Positions 31,009-39,338 of a stretch of 64,000 nt of DNA are shown piece after piece. Numbering within the stretch: position 1 is the first letter of the stretch; every line of letters starts with the position of its first letter. Below the pieces are notes generated by a model that was given only the letters and a program-made list of their open reading frames with translations, did not search any database and was not told where the DNA came from. The stretch covers positions 9,037,703-9,101,702 of the forward strand of contig CP016211.1 of assembly GCA_001931535.1 (NCBI GenBank). The letters run 5' to 3'. Made by a program: the position numbers and the translations under genes. The DNA is from Minicystis rosea (lineage in GTDB: Bacteria; Myxococcota_A; Polyangia; Polyangiales; Polyangiaceae).

Positions 31009-31163
31009 GGTATCCGGTGAGAGCAATTGTCGACAAGCCCATAGGACAAGAGACGAGCACTCGAATCCTCGTCGTGAAGAACCGGCACCGCATCGATGTC
31101 ATGGAGGTGCGCCCAACGAAGCGCGGCCCCCGCCATCAACAACACGGCAGCTACGAAGCCCAT
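31005..31163 (-). CDS. 52-aa membrane protein
   Basis: ATG 31163 to TGA 31005-31007, whose last bases overlap the GTG start of the next gene (GTGA). One hydrophobic helix (GFVAAVLLMAGAALRWAHL) and a polar tail. No ribosome site stands out. The overlap with the next gene is the main support. Confidence 0.4.
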   Translation of the reverse strand: MGFVAAVLLMAGAALRWAHLHDIDAVPVLHDEDSSARLLSYGLVDNCSHRIP

Positions 31164-31290
31164 GCCCACGTGCGCCGCATGTCGCGCGTGACCACACGCC
31201 GTCGTTCACGCACCGAGTGCCCTGATCGGGGACGGCTAAAAATCGACGGCAACCACGCAACTCGCACCGGGCCTCCGTCGACTTACAGGT

Positions 31291-31485
31291 GTGAGCCTGC
31301 CCGACGCCATCAAGCCCGCCCCTGGCCGCACGATCCACCGACTCGAGGGGGACTGGACCGCCGTCATTCTCGAGCCCTTACGCGGACATCCATACCGCGT
31401 GCTGGGATTCTTCCACGGGGACGTCCTCGAGATGGAGACGGACGACGCCGCCGTGATCCGTGCGTTCATGCGCGCGGCTGCTTGA
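31291..31485 (+). CDS. 64-aa protein
   Basis: GTG 31291. The compact sequence (LEGDWTAVILEPLRGHPYRVLGFF, VLEMETDDAAVIRAFMRAAA) has gene-like composition. Its 3' end is duplicated with the array and the 273-aa gene at about 50729-50777, so it belongs to the same segment. Function unknown. Confidence 0.5.
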   Translation: MSLPDAIKPAPGRTIHRLEGDWTAVILEPLRGHPYRVLGFFHGDVLEMETDDAAVIRAFMRAAA

Positions 31486-31511
31486 GCACTCCTGCCCCGC
31501 TCCATTGAGGT

Positions 31512-31792
31512 GGGGGTACTCCAGAGTCCCCCCCTACCGCTCTGCATTGCGTTGGGGGGTACTCCAGAGTACCCCCCTACCGCTCTGCATTGCGTTGGGG
31601 GGGTACTCCGGACCCCCCTCAACCGCTCTGCATTGCGCAGGGGGGGTACTCCGGAGTACCCCCTGTGCCACTCGACCCTCGAAATTCCCGGCCTTTTACA
31701 TCGGCGTGGCACAGTGCTCGGAGCCTCGGGCAGCCTCGCCCCCCCGAAACACCGCATTTCCGAACGCAGGGGGGTACTCCGGAGTACCCCCC
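31512..31792. repeat. Array of five GC-rich palindromes (copy 1)
   Basis: The palindrome GGGTACTCCGGAGTACCC with longer G and C flanks, or variants of it, occurs at 31512-31534, 31554-31577, 31597-31618, 31640-31663 and 31769-31792. The first four are spaced 42-43 bp, separated by an ACCGCTCTGCATTGCG linker. The fifth lies after a 105-bp spacer that itself has CTGTGCCA/TGGCACAG ends. The third unit lacks GTA in its right arm in both copies of the array. An 18-bp perfect palindrome (ACCGCAATGCATTGCGGT, 31793-31810) follows. REP-like elements or protein-binding sites are both possible. Confidence 0.9.
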
Positions 31793-31807
31793 ACCGCAAT
31801 GCATTGC

Positions 31808-31846
31808 GGTTGTGCCAGCTCCCGAGTACCCCCCTCTGGCACAACC
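31808..31846 (-). terminator. Hairpin abutting the stop of the 273-aa gene
   Basis: GGTTGTGCCAG (31808-31818) pairs with CTGGCACAACC (31836-31846), an 11-bp perfect stem one base before the TGA complement at 31847. The loop contains half of the array palindrome. Confidence 0.65.
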
Positions 31847-32668
31847 TCAGCTCGGCTGCCCACCGCTGGGCTGTGCCGGCTTCGCCTCGGTGTTTCCGCC
31901 GGCCGAAGTCGTTCCGCCGGCCGGAGCCTTGGCGCCGGAAGCGGTGCCGGAGCCCCTGACGTCCCACGATGCAAGGGGCGCGAGGAGCGCGTCCGCGAGC
32001 GCTTGCGTTTCGGGCTCGTCGTCTTCCACCGAGCCCATCACCTTGGCCACGTACTTACGGAGCGCATCGGTGAAGGCATTCAACGCCTCCCGAACGCTCG
32101 GCGGCGGGGCCGCGCCCTCCGGCTGCACCTGGGTCATCCCAAGCACCTTCCCATACGCCGCGTGTGCGTCGGTCAGCGCATCGAGGAAGATCCGGCCACC
32201 GAGCTTCTCGATACGCTTGTCCAGCCCCTGCGCTTTGATGCGTTGGAGGCGAGACTCGCTCTCCGCCCACTCGAGCTCGTAGGTCAGCAAGATGAACTTG
32301 AGCCCATCGGGGAAGATCGTCGCCTTGATGGCCAAAGCCTCCTCGGCTGCCGGCACATCCGGGAGCTTGCCAAACGCGGTGAGGAAATCGTGCAAAGCGC
32401 TCCAGCAAGCGTCGATCCGGCGATCGGCGAGCGTGGTGGCCGCGTTGTCCGCCGAGCCCGGAGCCCCGGCCAGTCCAACTTGATCACGTAGCGTCTCTTT
32501 GAGGGAAACGTGGGTTTGCGTGAGCGTGCCATGCGCCTTGGTGATGCCTTTGGAGAGCTCCTTCTTGTGCGGTTTGGCCACGGTGAGTAACTGCTCGCCG
32601 AGCGCCATGGCGCCGGGAGCCATGAAACGGGGAAGTTGAATCACGTCTGCAGGAGAATAGGTTGCCAT
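31847..32668 (-). CDS. 273-aa helical protein, copy 1
   Basis: ATG 32668, no signal peptide. The sequence is almost wholly helical (KPHKKELSKGITKAHGTL, RRIDACWSALHDFLTAFGKL, KATIFPDGLKFILLTYELEW) with a Pro/Ala/Gly tail. The second copy at 51122-51943 is nearly identical except in the tail. I recognise no family. The gene is embedded in a duplicated unit with the palindrome array directly downstream, and conservation of both argues that they belong together. Confidence 0.7.
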   Translation of the reverse strand: MATYSPADVIQLPRFMAPGAMALGEQLLTVAKPHKKELSKGITKAHGTLTQTHVSLKETLRDQVGLAGAPGSADNAATTLADRRIDACWSALHDFLTAFGKLPDVPAAEEALAIKATIFPDGLKFILLTYELEWAESESRLQRIKAQGLDKRIEKLGGRIFLDALTDAHAAYGKVLGMTQVQPEGAAPPPSVREALNAFTDALRKYVAKVMGSVEDDEPETQALADALLAPLASWDVRGSGTASGAKAPAGGTTSAGGNTEAKPAQPSGGQPS

Positions 32669-33131
32669 GCAGCGAGGATAGCGGGCGCAAGCCGTCGCGC
32701 ACGTCGCTCGGGTGGATTGCGAAGGGGCAAGCGCTGGGTGCGATAACCGAACCTCTCATGAGCACCCAAGCATCCTCTGACGAGGCCACGACCACCGCGA
32801 CGGCCCGAGGCAAGGAGCACGTCGCGTAGGGGAGCGCGTCGCCCAATGCCGGTGGCGGCGCGGTTTGCAACTTCTGCGACGCGACCCGAGGCGCAACATG
32901 GCCGCGAGGCGACAGAGGGGCGGGAGGCAACGAGAGGGACGTGCCGCGGCGCGTTCATGGTGCGGCCCACGGGAGGTAGGTGCAGGCCGGATCGATCTGG
33001 TCGAGCGCGAGGGCGGCAAGACCTGAACGCGGTCGACTTCATGAGGGAGCGGGACCGTGACTGAGCGGAGCTGCGCAAAGCGACGCCCCTTCATGCTCGC
33101 GCGCGGCACGACCAGCGCGGTCTGGGTCGCC

Positions 33132-33737
33132 TCAGCAGCCGCCGCACGCGAGGTGCCCATCGGGACACTCCGTGCCTGCGGAGCCGCCGCAATCGACGGT
33201 GCACTTCGCCGTGCTCGCGCATGTCACGCTGCACGCGCCGTCGCATTTGATGGCACACGTCGCCGAGTCCTCGCAGCTCACGCTGCTCGCAGCGCCCACC
33301 TGGATCTTGCAGTCGGCGTCGGCGCTGCACTCCACCGTCGACATGCCGCCGGCCTTCAGCTCGCACTTGTCCGAGCCGATGCACGTCATGGAGCTGCCGT
33401 CGCCGCCATTGCCCTTGCACTGTGACGTGGCGTCGCAGGTGATGGTGACCGGACCGACGGACGTCGCGCCGCACTTCGCCCCCGCGGAGCAAGCGACATT
33501 GCAGCCATCGGCATCGCATGTCGTGTTGCAGTCCGTGCCCGCCTTGCACGTACACTCGTTCCCGACGGCGGCGCACGAGCAGCCCGCCCCACTGCACGTC
33601 GCCGTCGTCGTGCCGCTCGATCCTCCGCTGCCGCAAGCTGCTACCCCAAGCGCGAAGATGAGCGCTCCGAGCACGCCCATCACTGCTTGGCGCCGCTCAC
33701 GCGAGCGGTCTTCATCGACGTTCCGAGTGTTCACCAT
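33132..33737 (-). CDS. Cys-rich repeat lipoprotein, copy B
   Basis: 201 aa, the same length as its paralogue at 21891-22496. The first 30 residues differ (NVDEDRSRERRQAV) while the lipobox and Cys-repeat part are almost unchanged. All Cys are kept. The frame is intact. It lies in the second copy of the 21.7-22.8 kb segment. Confidence 0.7.
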   Translation of the reverse strand: MVNTRNVDEDRSRERRQAVMGVLGALIFALGVAACGSGGSSGTTTATCSGAGCSCAAVGNECTCKAGTDCNTTCDADGCNVACSAGAKCGATSVGPVTITCDATSQCKGNGGDGSSMTCIGSDKCELKAGGMSTVECSADADCKIQVGAASSVSCEDSATCAIKCDGACSVTCASTAKCTVDCGGSAGTECPDGHLACGGC

Positions 33738-33967
33738 TGCCTCCATGATTGACACGAGCATTCCCCGCGACCCATGAGAGCATCTCACACAATCCGCTTC
33801 GTGATACGGAATCAGCACGATTTTGCGACGGTCACGAGTCTTACCGTGGTCGGTGCGCAGACCGGCCAAAGTATCCATCGCGGGTGAAGACGCTTTAGCG
33901 CACCAACGGCTGCCGCGTCTTCGGCAGGGAAGTGGTCAGCGCAGGCGGAAGGCGGCGGCTGGCGCAG

Positions 33968-34035
33968 TCATGGGCTCAGCTTCGCAATGAATACATCTCG
34001 TCCGCTCGTCCCGGCGAGCAGCCCGGCGCCGCCCT
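33968..34035 (-). pseudogene. 3'-end fragment of the beta-propeller gene
   Basis: Bases here match the last codons of the gene at 22725-24371 (…GTSGRDVFVAKLSP) and stop abruptly at about 34035, marking the edge of the duplicated segment. Confidence 0.7.
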
Positions 34036-34108
34036 TACCGCATGCGGAGCCGATCCTGGTTCGCCCCTTGATGATTGGGAATGGGGCGAGGATTCCTCGG
34101 TCGGGCTC

Positions 34109-34276
34109 GCTAAATCAGCGAGCGTGATTCTCGAACGACGAAGACCCTTCGTGGACGTGGTCGTGAACGCTGACGCTGACGCTGACGACGGGCCGTCGAC
34201 GTCAGCGTCAGCGTCAGCGTCCACGTAAACGTCCACGAGGAGACTGTTGTTCGAGAATCTTGACCGCTGATTTAGC
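34109..34276. repeat. 168-nt imperfect long hairpin
   Basis: Left arm starting GCTAAATCAGCG (34109) and right arm ending CGCTGATTTAGC (34276) are about 80-bp inverted repeats with roughly four-fifths identity, meeting at a GGGCCGTC centre. Both arms carry three GCTGAC/GTCAGC units next to the loop. Frames through it encode Asp-Ala and Ser-Ala dipeptide runs, which are by-products of the repeat. A mobile hairpin (MITE or REP-like) or structured RNA are the alternatives. The other bases 33738-34309 hold no gene. Confidence 0.8.
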
Positions 34277-34309
34277 TTCGAAGCGCTCGCGACGAAAATC
34301 AACAGGCTG

Positions 34310-35293
34310 CTATCGGTGACCACGCCCCCAGTGACCATGGCCACCCCAGTGACCATGGCCCCAGTGTCCGTGGCCGTGAGGGCCCCAATCGTCCTCGCGA
34401 TCGACGACGATCACACCGGGCGCTCTCGGCCCGTGCACGTCGACGGTCCAATTCACGCTCACCAAGAGATGAATCGACGGCGCCGCGGCGCCCACGACGA
34501 CGACCACGTCCGGGGCGTGACCGCAGAGCGCCACTTCGGTGTGGCCGCCGGCGGTGATCGCAATCGTCACCTTCACCGGATCGACCTTGGTGCCGAGTTG
34601 GCCCGTGAAGTAGAGCCCGCCCGGGCCGGGCGCGAGCGCGACCGTTTCGACGCTGCCACCCACGAGGCCGAGCTTGCAGCGGCGATTGCCGATGGCAATG
34701 GGCTTGTAGGCGTCGTCGAGCACATAGACCCGCACTTGTCCGGTGGTTTTGTCCGCCACGATCTCGACGGTATCGTCGCCGACCACCTGTACGATGCCGC
34801 CGTTGGGGCCTTTCTTCCCTTTGGGAGAGGGCTTGGTCGCTGCCCGACTCGCCGAGTCTTCGAGCTCGTCCGTGCCGCCCGCGGGGAGATGGAGCGCGCC
34901 GGCCCACGCGCCCCCAGCCACCGTGACCGTGTAACGAATCTCGGTCATGTCGCCTTCGAGCTTCGGCCCTGATCCGACGAGGAGCTTCGTCTTCTCGTCG
35001 AACGTCAAGACCACCTTGGTATCGCCCGCCGGCCCTTTCCACAGCAGCGTGCCGCGCACATCCTTGTCAGCGGGCTTGCCATCGAGCGTCTTCACCCGCG
35101 CGCGGACCTTGCCGTCCGGCTTCACTTCCCACACGATCGAGCCGTCGTCGTGGCCCTCGGTAATCCCGTGCAGCGCGGCGTCGGTCGCCTCCGCGGTGGC
35201 TCCTTCGGACGATTTCTTCGAGCAGCCCGCCGCCGCAAAGCCAGATGCGCACAACGCCAGGAGAACCGTGGAGAAGACCTTTCGAGCAAGCAT
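34310..35293 (-). CDS. Lipoprotein with His/Gly/Trp-rich C-terminal tail
   Basis: A 327-aa protein from ATG 35293. The signal ends FAAAGC (Cys24). Beta-rich domain(s) follow (DGSIVWEVKPDGKVRARV, GGIVQVVGDDTVEIVADK, GQVRVYVLDDAYKPIAIG). The final 22 residues are GHGHW-type repeats with nine His, a probable metal-binding tail. It is divergent from the membrane spermidine-synthase-like operon, with only 87 bases between starts, so the two may share regulation. Function unknown. Confidence 0.7.
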   Translation of the reverse strand: MLARKVFSTVLLALCASGFAAAGCSKKSSEGATAEATDAALHGITEGHDDGSIVWEVKPDGKVRARVKTLDGKPADKDVRGTLLWKGPAGDTKVVLTFDEKTKLLVGSGPKLEGDMTEIRYTVTVAGGAWAGALHLPAGGTDELEDSASRAATKPSPKGKKGPNGGIVQVVGDDTVEIVADKTTGQVRVYVLDDAYKPIAIGNRRCKLGLVGGSVETVALAPGPGGLYFTGQLGTKVDPVKVTIAITAGGHTEVALCGHAPDVVVVVGAAAPSIHLLVSVNWTVDVHGPRAPGVIVVDREDDWGPHGHGHWGHGHWGGHGHWGRGHR

Positions 35294-35380
35294 GTTGCGA
35301 TGTCCTCCGACACGAGAAACGTTAGCGCCGCTTCCCCCTGGACGTCACGACGGAAACAACCAATTTCGATCGCACATGTG

Positions 35381-36838
35381 ATGTCGACTGCTGGTCTCTC
35401 TCGTGACCACATATTGCTCGGCGCGGCCGGCGCAACGAGCCTATTTGCGCAATATGTGGCCGTGCGCGAGATTGGCGCGACATTCTTTTCGACGGAGCTC
35501 TTGCTCCTTCTGGTGACCATGGTGACGCTCGCCGGGCCGAGCATCGGTTATGCAATCGCGCACCGGATTCCGGACCGTGTCCTCGCCATTTGGGGCTGTC
35601 TGAGTGTCGCGCTGCTCCTCACGCTGCCCTTCGGCGTGCGCGCGCTGGTGGGGGCAATGGGCGCGCGCGGCCACGGAGGCATCGCCGTCGGGCTCACGGT
35701 GCTGGCGTGCGGCGCGCTCGTGTCCGGGTTCCATGCGGTCTTCCTGCCTCGCGCGGCACGGTCTCCCGTTTCCTTGTCGACGCTCTATGCCGCCGAGCTC
35801 GGCGGCGCGCTCGCTGCCCTCGCGCTGATCGCGCTCGCGCCCTCGTATCGGGTCACGCTCGCGCTCGCCGCGGTGACGGCGGTTCTCGTGCTGCACCTCG
35901 GTCTCGCGCGGCCGCTCCTCTCGCTCGCCTTCGCGGCCGCGGCGGTGGCGACGATGGTCGCGTACCCGCGCCTCGACGACGCCGCGGCGCGCCTCTACTA
36001 CGCCGGCTGGCACGGCCGGCGTGCGCCGCAGATCATCGAGAGCGAGTATTCGCCGTATCAACGCATCGACGTCGTCGACGACGAGCGCGGCCGGCGCGCG
36101 CTCTATCTCGACGGGATCTGGTTCTTCCGATCGCACGCGTTCGACGGACACAATCGCTTCCTGGCCGACCTGCCCGGCGCGCTCCATCCAGGTCGCGGTC
36201 CGGCTTTGGTGATCGGCAGTGGGAGCTTCTCGTCGGCCGCGTATCTGCATCACCTCGGATACTCGGTCACCGTCGTCGAGCTGGACGAGGCGGTCGCGCG
36301 CATCGGCTTCCTTCGGTTCGGCGAGGTGCATGGGCTCGCGCCGGGCGAGGTGAAGGTGTGGATCGGCGACGCGCGCCGGTTCCTCAGCGAGACCACGAGC
36401 ACGTTCGACATCATCGCGGTCGACGTGCCCGCGCCCTATCACGTGCGCACGGCGCTCTTGCACACGCCGACCTTCTATCGGCTCGCGGCCTCGCACCTTC
36501 GTCCCTCCGGCGTCGTCGCGCTGAGCCTGTGTGGGAGCGCCGACGGTCCCGTGGGCAAGGCCATCGCGGCGGCCGCAGCCGAAGTGTTCCCTCAGGTGAT
36601 CGCCGTCGAGAGCAGCACGAGCGGCCTCGCTCACCTCTACGGCGGCGCGCCGCTCCCCTTCTCGGCCGCCGACGTGAGCGCTGCGCTCGCGGCGCGCGAT
36701 CCCGCCGGCGGGCGTGTCCACGACGACGCCGCGGTGCGCGCCTCGATTCACGGCGTCGCACCGCTCACGGAGGCGAGGCTCGCGCCGGTGCTCGTGCTCG
36801 CGCGGAGCGCGATGGAGGATGTCCTCCGTGGCGACTGA
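35381..36838 (+). CDS. Spermidine-synthase-like methyltransferase-fold protein with N-terminal membrane domain (1)
   Basis: A 485-aa protein from ATG 35381. About seven membrane helices cover residues 5-205. The catalytic-type domain follows: SEYSPYQRIDVVDDERGRR, an LYLDGIWFF substrate-loop strand, the nucleotide fold VIGSGSFSSAAYLHHLGY (glycine motif), VVELDEAVARI, and IGDARRFL with DIIAVDVPAPYH. This is the SpeE-with-membrane-domain architecture. Soluble family members transfer aminopropyl groups to polyamines, but membrane-fused ones are mostly uncharacterised. The next gene overlaps its end by 11 bases. Confidence 0.8.
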   Translation: MSTAGLSRDHILLGAAGATSLFAQYVAVREIGATFFSTELLLLLVTMVTLAGPSIGYAIAHRIPDRVLAIWGCLSVALLLTLPFGVRALVGAMGARGHGGIAVGLTVLACGALVSGFHAVFLPRAARSPVSLSTLYAAELGGALAALALIALAPSYRVTLALAAVTAVLVLHLGLARPLLSLAFAAAAVATMVAYPRLDDAAARLYYAGWHGRRAPQIIESEYSPYQRIDVVDDERGRRALYLDGIWFFRSHAFDGHNRFLADLPGALHPGRGPALVIGSGSFSSAAYLHHLGYSVTVVELDEAVARIGFLRFGEVHGLAPGEVKVWIGDARRFLSETTSTFDIIAVDVPAPYHVRTALLHTPTFYRLAASHLRPSGVVALSLCGSADGPVGKAIAAAAAEVFPQVIAVESSTSGLAHLYGGAPLPFSAADVSAALAARDPAGGRVHDDAAVRASIHGVAPLTEARLAPVLVLARSAMEDVLRGD

Positions 36839-37355
36839 TACGCGCCCGCGCCCGGCGCTCGTGATCGAAGCGATCGTCACCGGCACCTTTCTCGGGCTCA
36901 CGCAGACCGCGCTCGGCTTCGCGCTGCTCGCCGGCGCGGGCGCGTCGGCGCTGCTCTTCTTCGCGCTCACGGCAGCGTGGATCGCGGGCGGCGTCATCGC
37001 TTCTGCGATCCTCGTGCCGCGCGCGCGCGCGCACACCGGCGCACGGCTCCTCGCGGTCGTGCTCGTCGCGCTCGGGCTCGCGCGCGTCGCCCTCGCGCGC
37101 TGGCCATTTCACCCGCTCGTGAGCGCTGTAGGGCTGATCGCGGGCCTCTGCGCCGGCGGCTACGCAGGCCTCTTTCTGGGCACGCGGGCCGCGGCGTGGG
37201 GTGAGCCGCGGCCCCTGCTCCTGCACGAGAACAACGGCTTCATCGCCGGCATCGCGGTCGGCGGAGGTTTGCTCTTCGTGTCGACGCGCGCGCTCGATGT
37301 CGTCGCCGGCGCGCTCGGCATCGCCCTCCTCACCTGGAGCGCCGGCCGGAGGTGA
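36828..37355 (+). CDS. HENNGF-motif small membrane protein (1)
   Basis: A 175-aa protein from GTG 36828 with GGAGG at about 36814. Five to six membrane helices. The motif LLLHENNGFIAGIAVGGG recurs almost exactly in the 38790-39338 protein. It overlaps the preceding and following genes, which suggests a fixed partnership with the spermidine-synthase-like proteins. I know no family name. Confidence 0.65.
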   Translation: MATDTRPRPALVIEAIVTGTFLGLTQTALGFALLAGAGASALLFFALTAAWIAGGVIASAILVPRARAHTGARLLAVVLVALGLARVALARWPFHPLVSAVGLIAGLCAGGYAGLFLGTRAAAWGEPRPLLLHENNGFIAGIAVGGGLLFVSTRALDVVAGALGIALLTWSAGRR

Positions 37356-38797
37356 TCGTGGGCTCGTTCGAAGACCGCAGGAACCTCGCGATCCTGTTCG
37401 TCAGCGGCCTCGGGCTGATGCTGCTCGACTATGTGCTCGTCCGGCAGCTCGCCGCCTCCTTCGCCGATCTGGAGACCTCGGCGATCCTCATGACGCTCGG
37501 TTATTTCGCCGGCGTCTCGCTCGGCTATTTCCGGCCCGAGCGCGTCACGCCCGAACGCATCCGGATCGCGCTGCCCTTCCTGCTCGTGCTCCAGCTCGTC
37601 CTCGTCGTCGTGGGCCCATTCCTCGTCCGCGCGCTCGCGGAGCGGGCCGGCGAGACGGCGGCATATGCCGTCACCGTAGCCGTGATCGCGCTCGGTACGA
37701 CGTCGCTCTATTCGGTCTTCCTGCCCGCGCTCATCGCCTCCGACGAGTCGCGCGCCGGGCGCTACTACGCCGCGGAGGTGTTGGGATCGATCACCGGGAT
37801 CCTGCTCCTCTTCGGCCTGGCACGCGCCGGGATGCCCTGGATTCAGGCCGCATATCTCGTCGCGTTCGTCGCGGTCGCCGCGCTCGCAGGCGCGCGCGTT
37901 CCGATCCTCGCAGCGATGACGGCGATCGCCGTGACGTTCCCCATCGCTTCGCCGTGGCTCGATCGCAAGGTCGCCGCGATGACGTACGCGTCATGGCTCA
38001 CCGAGGGACGGCCCGTGAGCATCCTCTGGTCGCGTCACTCGCCGTACCACAAGGTCGAGGTCATCGAGGCCCGCGAAAGCGGGCGAATGCTGCTCCTCGA
38101 TGGTCAGGTTCACTTCGCGTCCTCCTGGCGCGACGCGTACGACTATTACGCGGCCGAATATCCGGCGCGGCTGCTCGGCCGGCCGCAGGTCGCGGTGCTC
38201 GGCTGCGGCTCGATGGCCACGATCGGCCGCATGGGCGAGCACGCGACGTCCATTCGCATCGTCGACATCGACGAAGGGGTCTTCGAGGCGAGCCGCGCCT
38301 TCTTCGGTGACGTCAATCACCTCGACGCGCTCCACAACTGGACCTTCGAGGCCGACGACGCCAAGCATTTCCTGGGAACGACGAGCGAGGTCTTCGATCT
38401 CGTCGTCGACGACATCCCGCCCGCGCGCACGCGACAGGTGGCGCTCACCTACACCCGTGAGTTCTTCCGCCTGGTCCGCGCACGTCTCGGTCCGCGCGGC
38501 GTCTTCTCGCTCCCGACCCTCGTCCCCGTCACCTCGACTCGCCGGGCCTACGGCCGCCGCATCCTCGCGACGCTGGCCGACGTCTTCGACCATGTTTACG
38601 TGCTCACGACCGGCGGCACGTCGTACCTCTTCGCCGCCGGCCTTTCGCTCTCGCTCGACGAGGACACGCTCCGCCGCGCGATCGATCGGCCCGAGCGCGA
38701 CGCGGTGCACATCCTCCTGCCAGATGCGGCGCGCGATCTGGTTCGCGGCCTCGCGCCCATCACCCAAGACAACACGGCGGATCTCATCGATGAGTAG
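37352..38797 (+). CDS. Spermidine-synthase-like membrane protein (2)
   Basis: A 481-aa protein from GTG 37352 (overlapping the stop of the gene before). Membrane domain 10-200 with LMLLDYVLVRQLAASFADLE. The catalytic-type domain has SRHSPYHKVEVIEARESGR, MLLLDGQVHF, VLGCGSMATIGRMG, IRIVDIDEGVFEASRAFF and DLVVDDIPPAR. It is a diverged paralogue of the 35381-36838 product. Key Asp residues of the nucleotide fold are kept, so activity is possible. The substrate is unknown. Confidence 0.8.
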   Translation: MIVGSFEDRRNLAILFVSGLGLMLLDYVLVRQLAASFADLETSAILMTLGYFAGVSLGYFRPERVTPERIRIALPFLLVLQLVLVVVGPFLVRALAERAGETAAYAVTVAVIALGTTSLYSVFLPALIASDESRAGRYYAAEVLGSITGILLLFGLARAGMPWIQAAYLVAFVAVAALAGARVPILAAMTAIAVTFPIASPWLDRKVAAMTYASWLTEGRPVSILWSRHSPYHKVEVIEARESGRMLLLDGQVHFASSWRDAYDYYAAEYPARLLGRPQVAVLGCGSMATIGRMGEHATSIRIVDIDEGVFEASRAFFGDVNHLDALHNWTFEADDAKHFLGTTSEVFDLVVDDIPPARTRQVALTYTREFFRLVRARLGPRGVFSLPTLVPVTSTRRAYGRRILATLADVFDHVYVLTTGGTSYLFAAGLSLSLDEDTLRRAIDRPERDAVHILLPDAARDLVRGLAPITQDNTADLIDE

Positions 38798-39338
38798 CGC
38801 CGAGCCTACGAAGCATCGGCTCGGCGCCGTCTGCTTCGCCGCAGGTGTTCATTTCGCGGTCGTGCAGACGGCCTACTTTCTCCTCTTGGAGGCGCATCTC
38901 TCGTCGCGCGCCTCGTCCTATTTCATCGCGCTCTTGTTCTGGCTCGTGGGCTTGCTCTTCGGCCTTCGGCTCGGCCACGGCCGGCGCTTCGGCGGTGTGC
39001 TCGCAGCCGGGCTCGCCGGCTATCACGCGGCGCACCGGCTCGCGACATCGGCACCGTTTCACCCGGCGCTCTACGTCGTCGTGGCGCTGGGCTCGATCCT
39101 GTCGGGCGCGGCCTCGGGCCTGTTCTTCCGGGTCGTCGCGCGCCGTTACCGTCCCATTCGGAGCCTTCTCTTCCACGAGAACAACGGCTTCGTCCTGGGC
39201 CTCGCCGTCGCGCTGCGCGGCGCGACGCACTTCGGCGGCGCGCTGCTCGCGTATGGCCCCGTGCTCACGGCCGGCGTGCTGGCGACGCTCGTGCTCGCCT
39301 TTGCGCGAGCAGAGCGTCAATCGTCGTCGTCATCATGA
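38790..39338 (+). CDS. HENNGF-motif small membrane protein (2)
   Basis: A 182-aa protein from ATG 38790, overlapping the previous gene by eight bases. Membrane helices and LLFHENNGFVLGLAVALRG match the 36828-37355 protein. It ends in a run of Ser. The last 22 bases overlap the 3' end of the convergent kinase gene. Confidence 0.65.
   Translation: MSSAEPTKHRLGAVCFAAGVHFAVVQTAYFLLLEAHLSSRASSYFIALLFWLVGLLFGLRLGHGRRFGGVLAAGLAGYHAAHRLATSAPFHPALYVVVALGSILSGAASGLFFRVVARRYRPIRSLLFHENNGFVLGLAVALRGATHFGGALLAYGPVLTAGVLATLVLAFARAERQSSSSS

Larger units (their letters stand above)
31437..32845. repeat. Segmental duplication, palindrome array plus 273-aa gene, copy 1
   Basis: From the 3' end of the 64-aa gene, through the palindrome array and the 273-aa gene to about 180 bases upstream of its start, the DNA is repeated at about 50729-52136. 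Identity is very high in the gene and array and lower at the edges. Confidence 0.88.

Noticed and set aside
31512..31792. CRISPR array
   Set aside because: Repeats are palindromes with constant 16-19 base linkers instead of unique spacers, and no cas genes are nearby.
33976..34356. 126-aa - strand frame through the long hairpin
   Set aside because: Its Asp-Ala and Ser-Ala runs come from the inverted repeat, so it is not independent evidence of coding.
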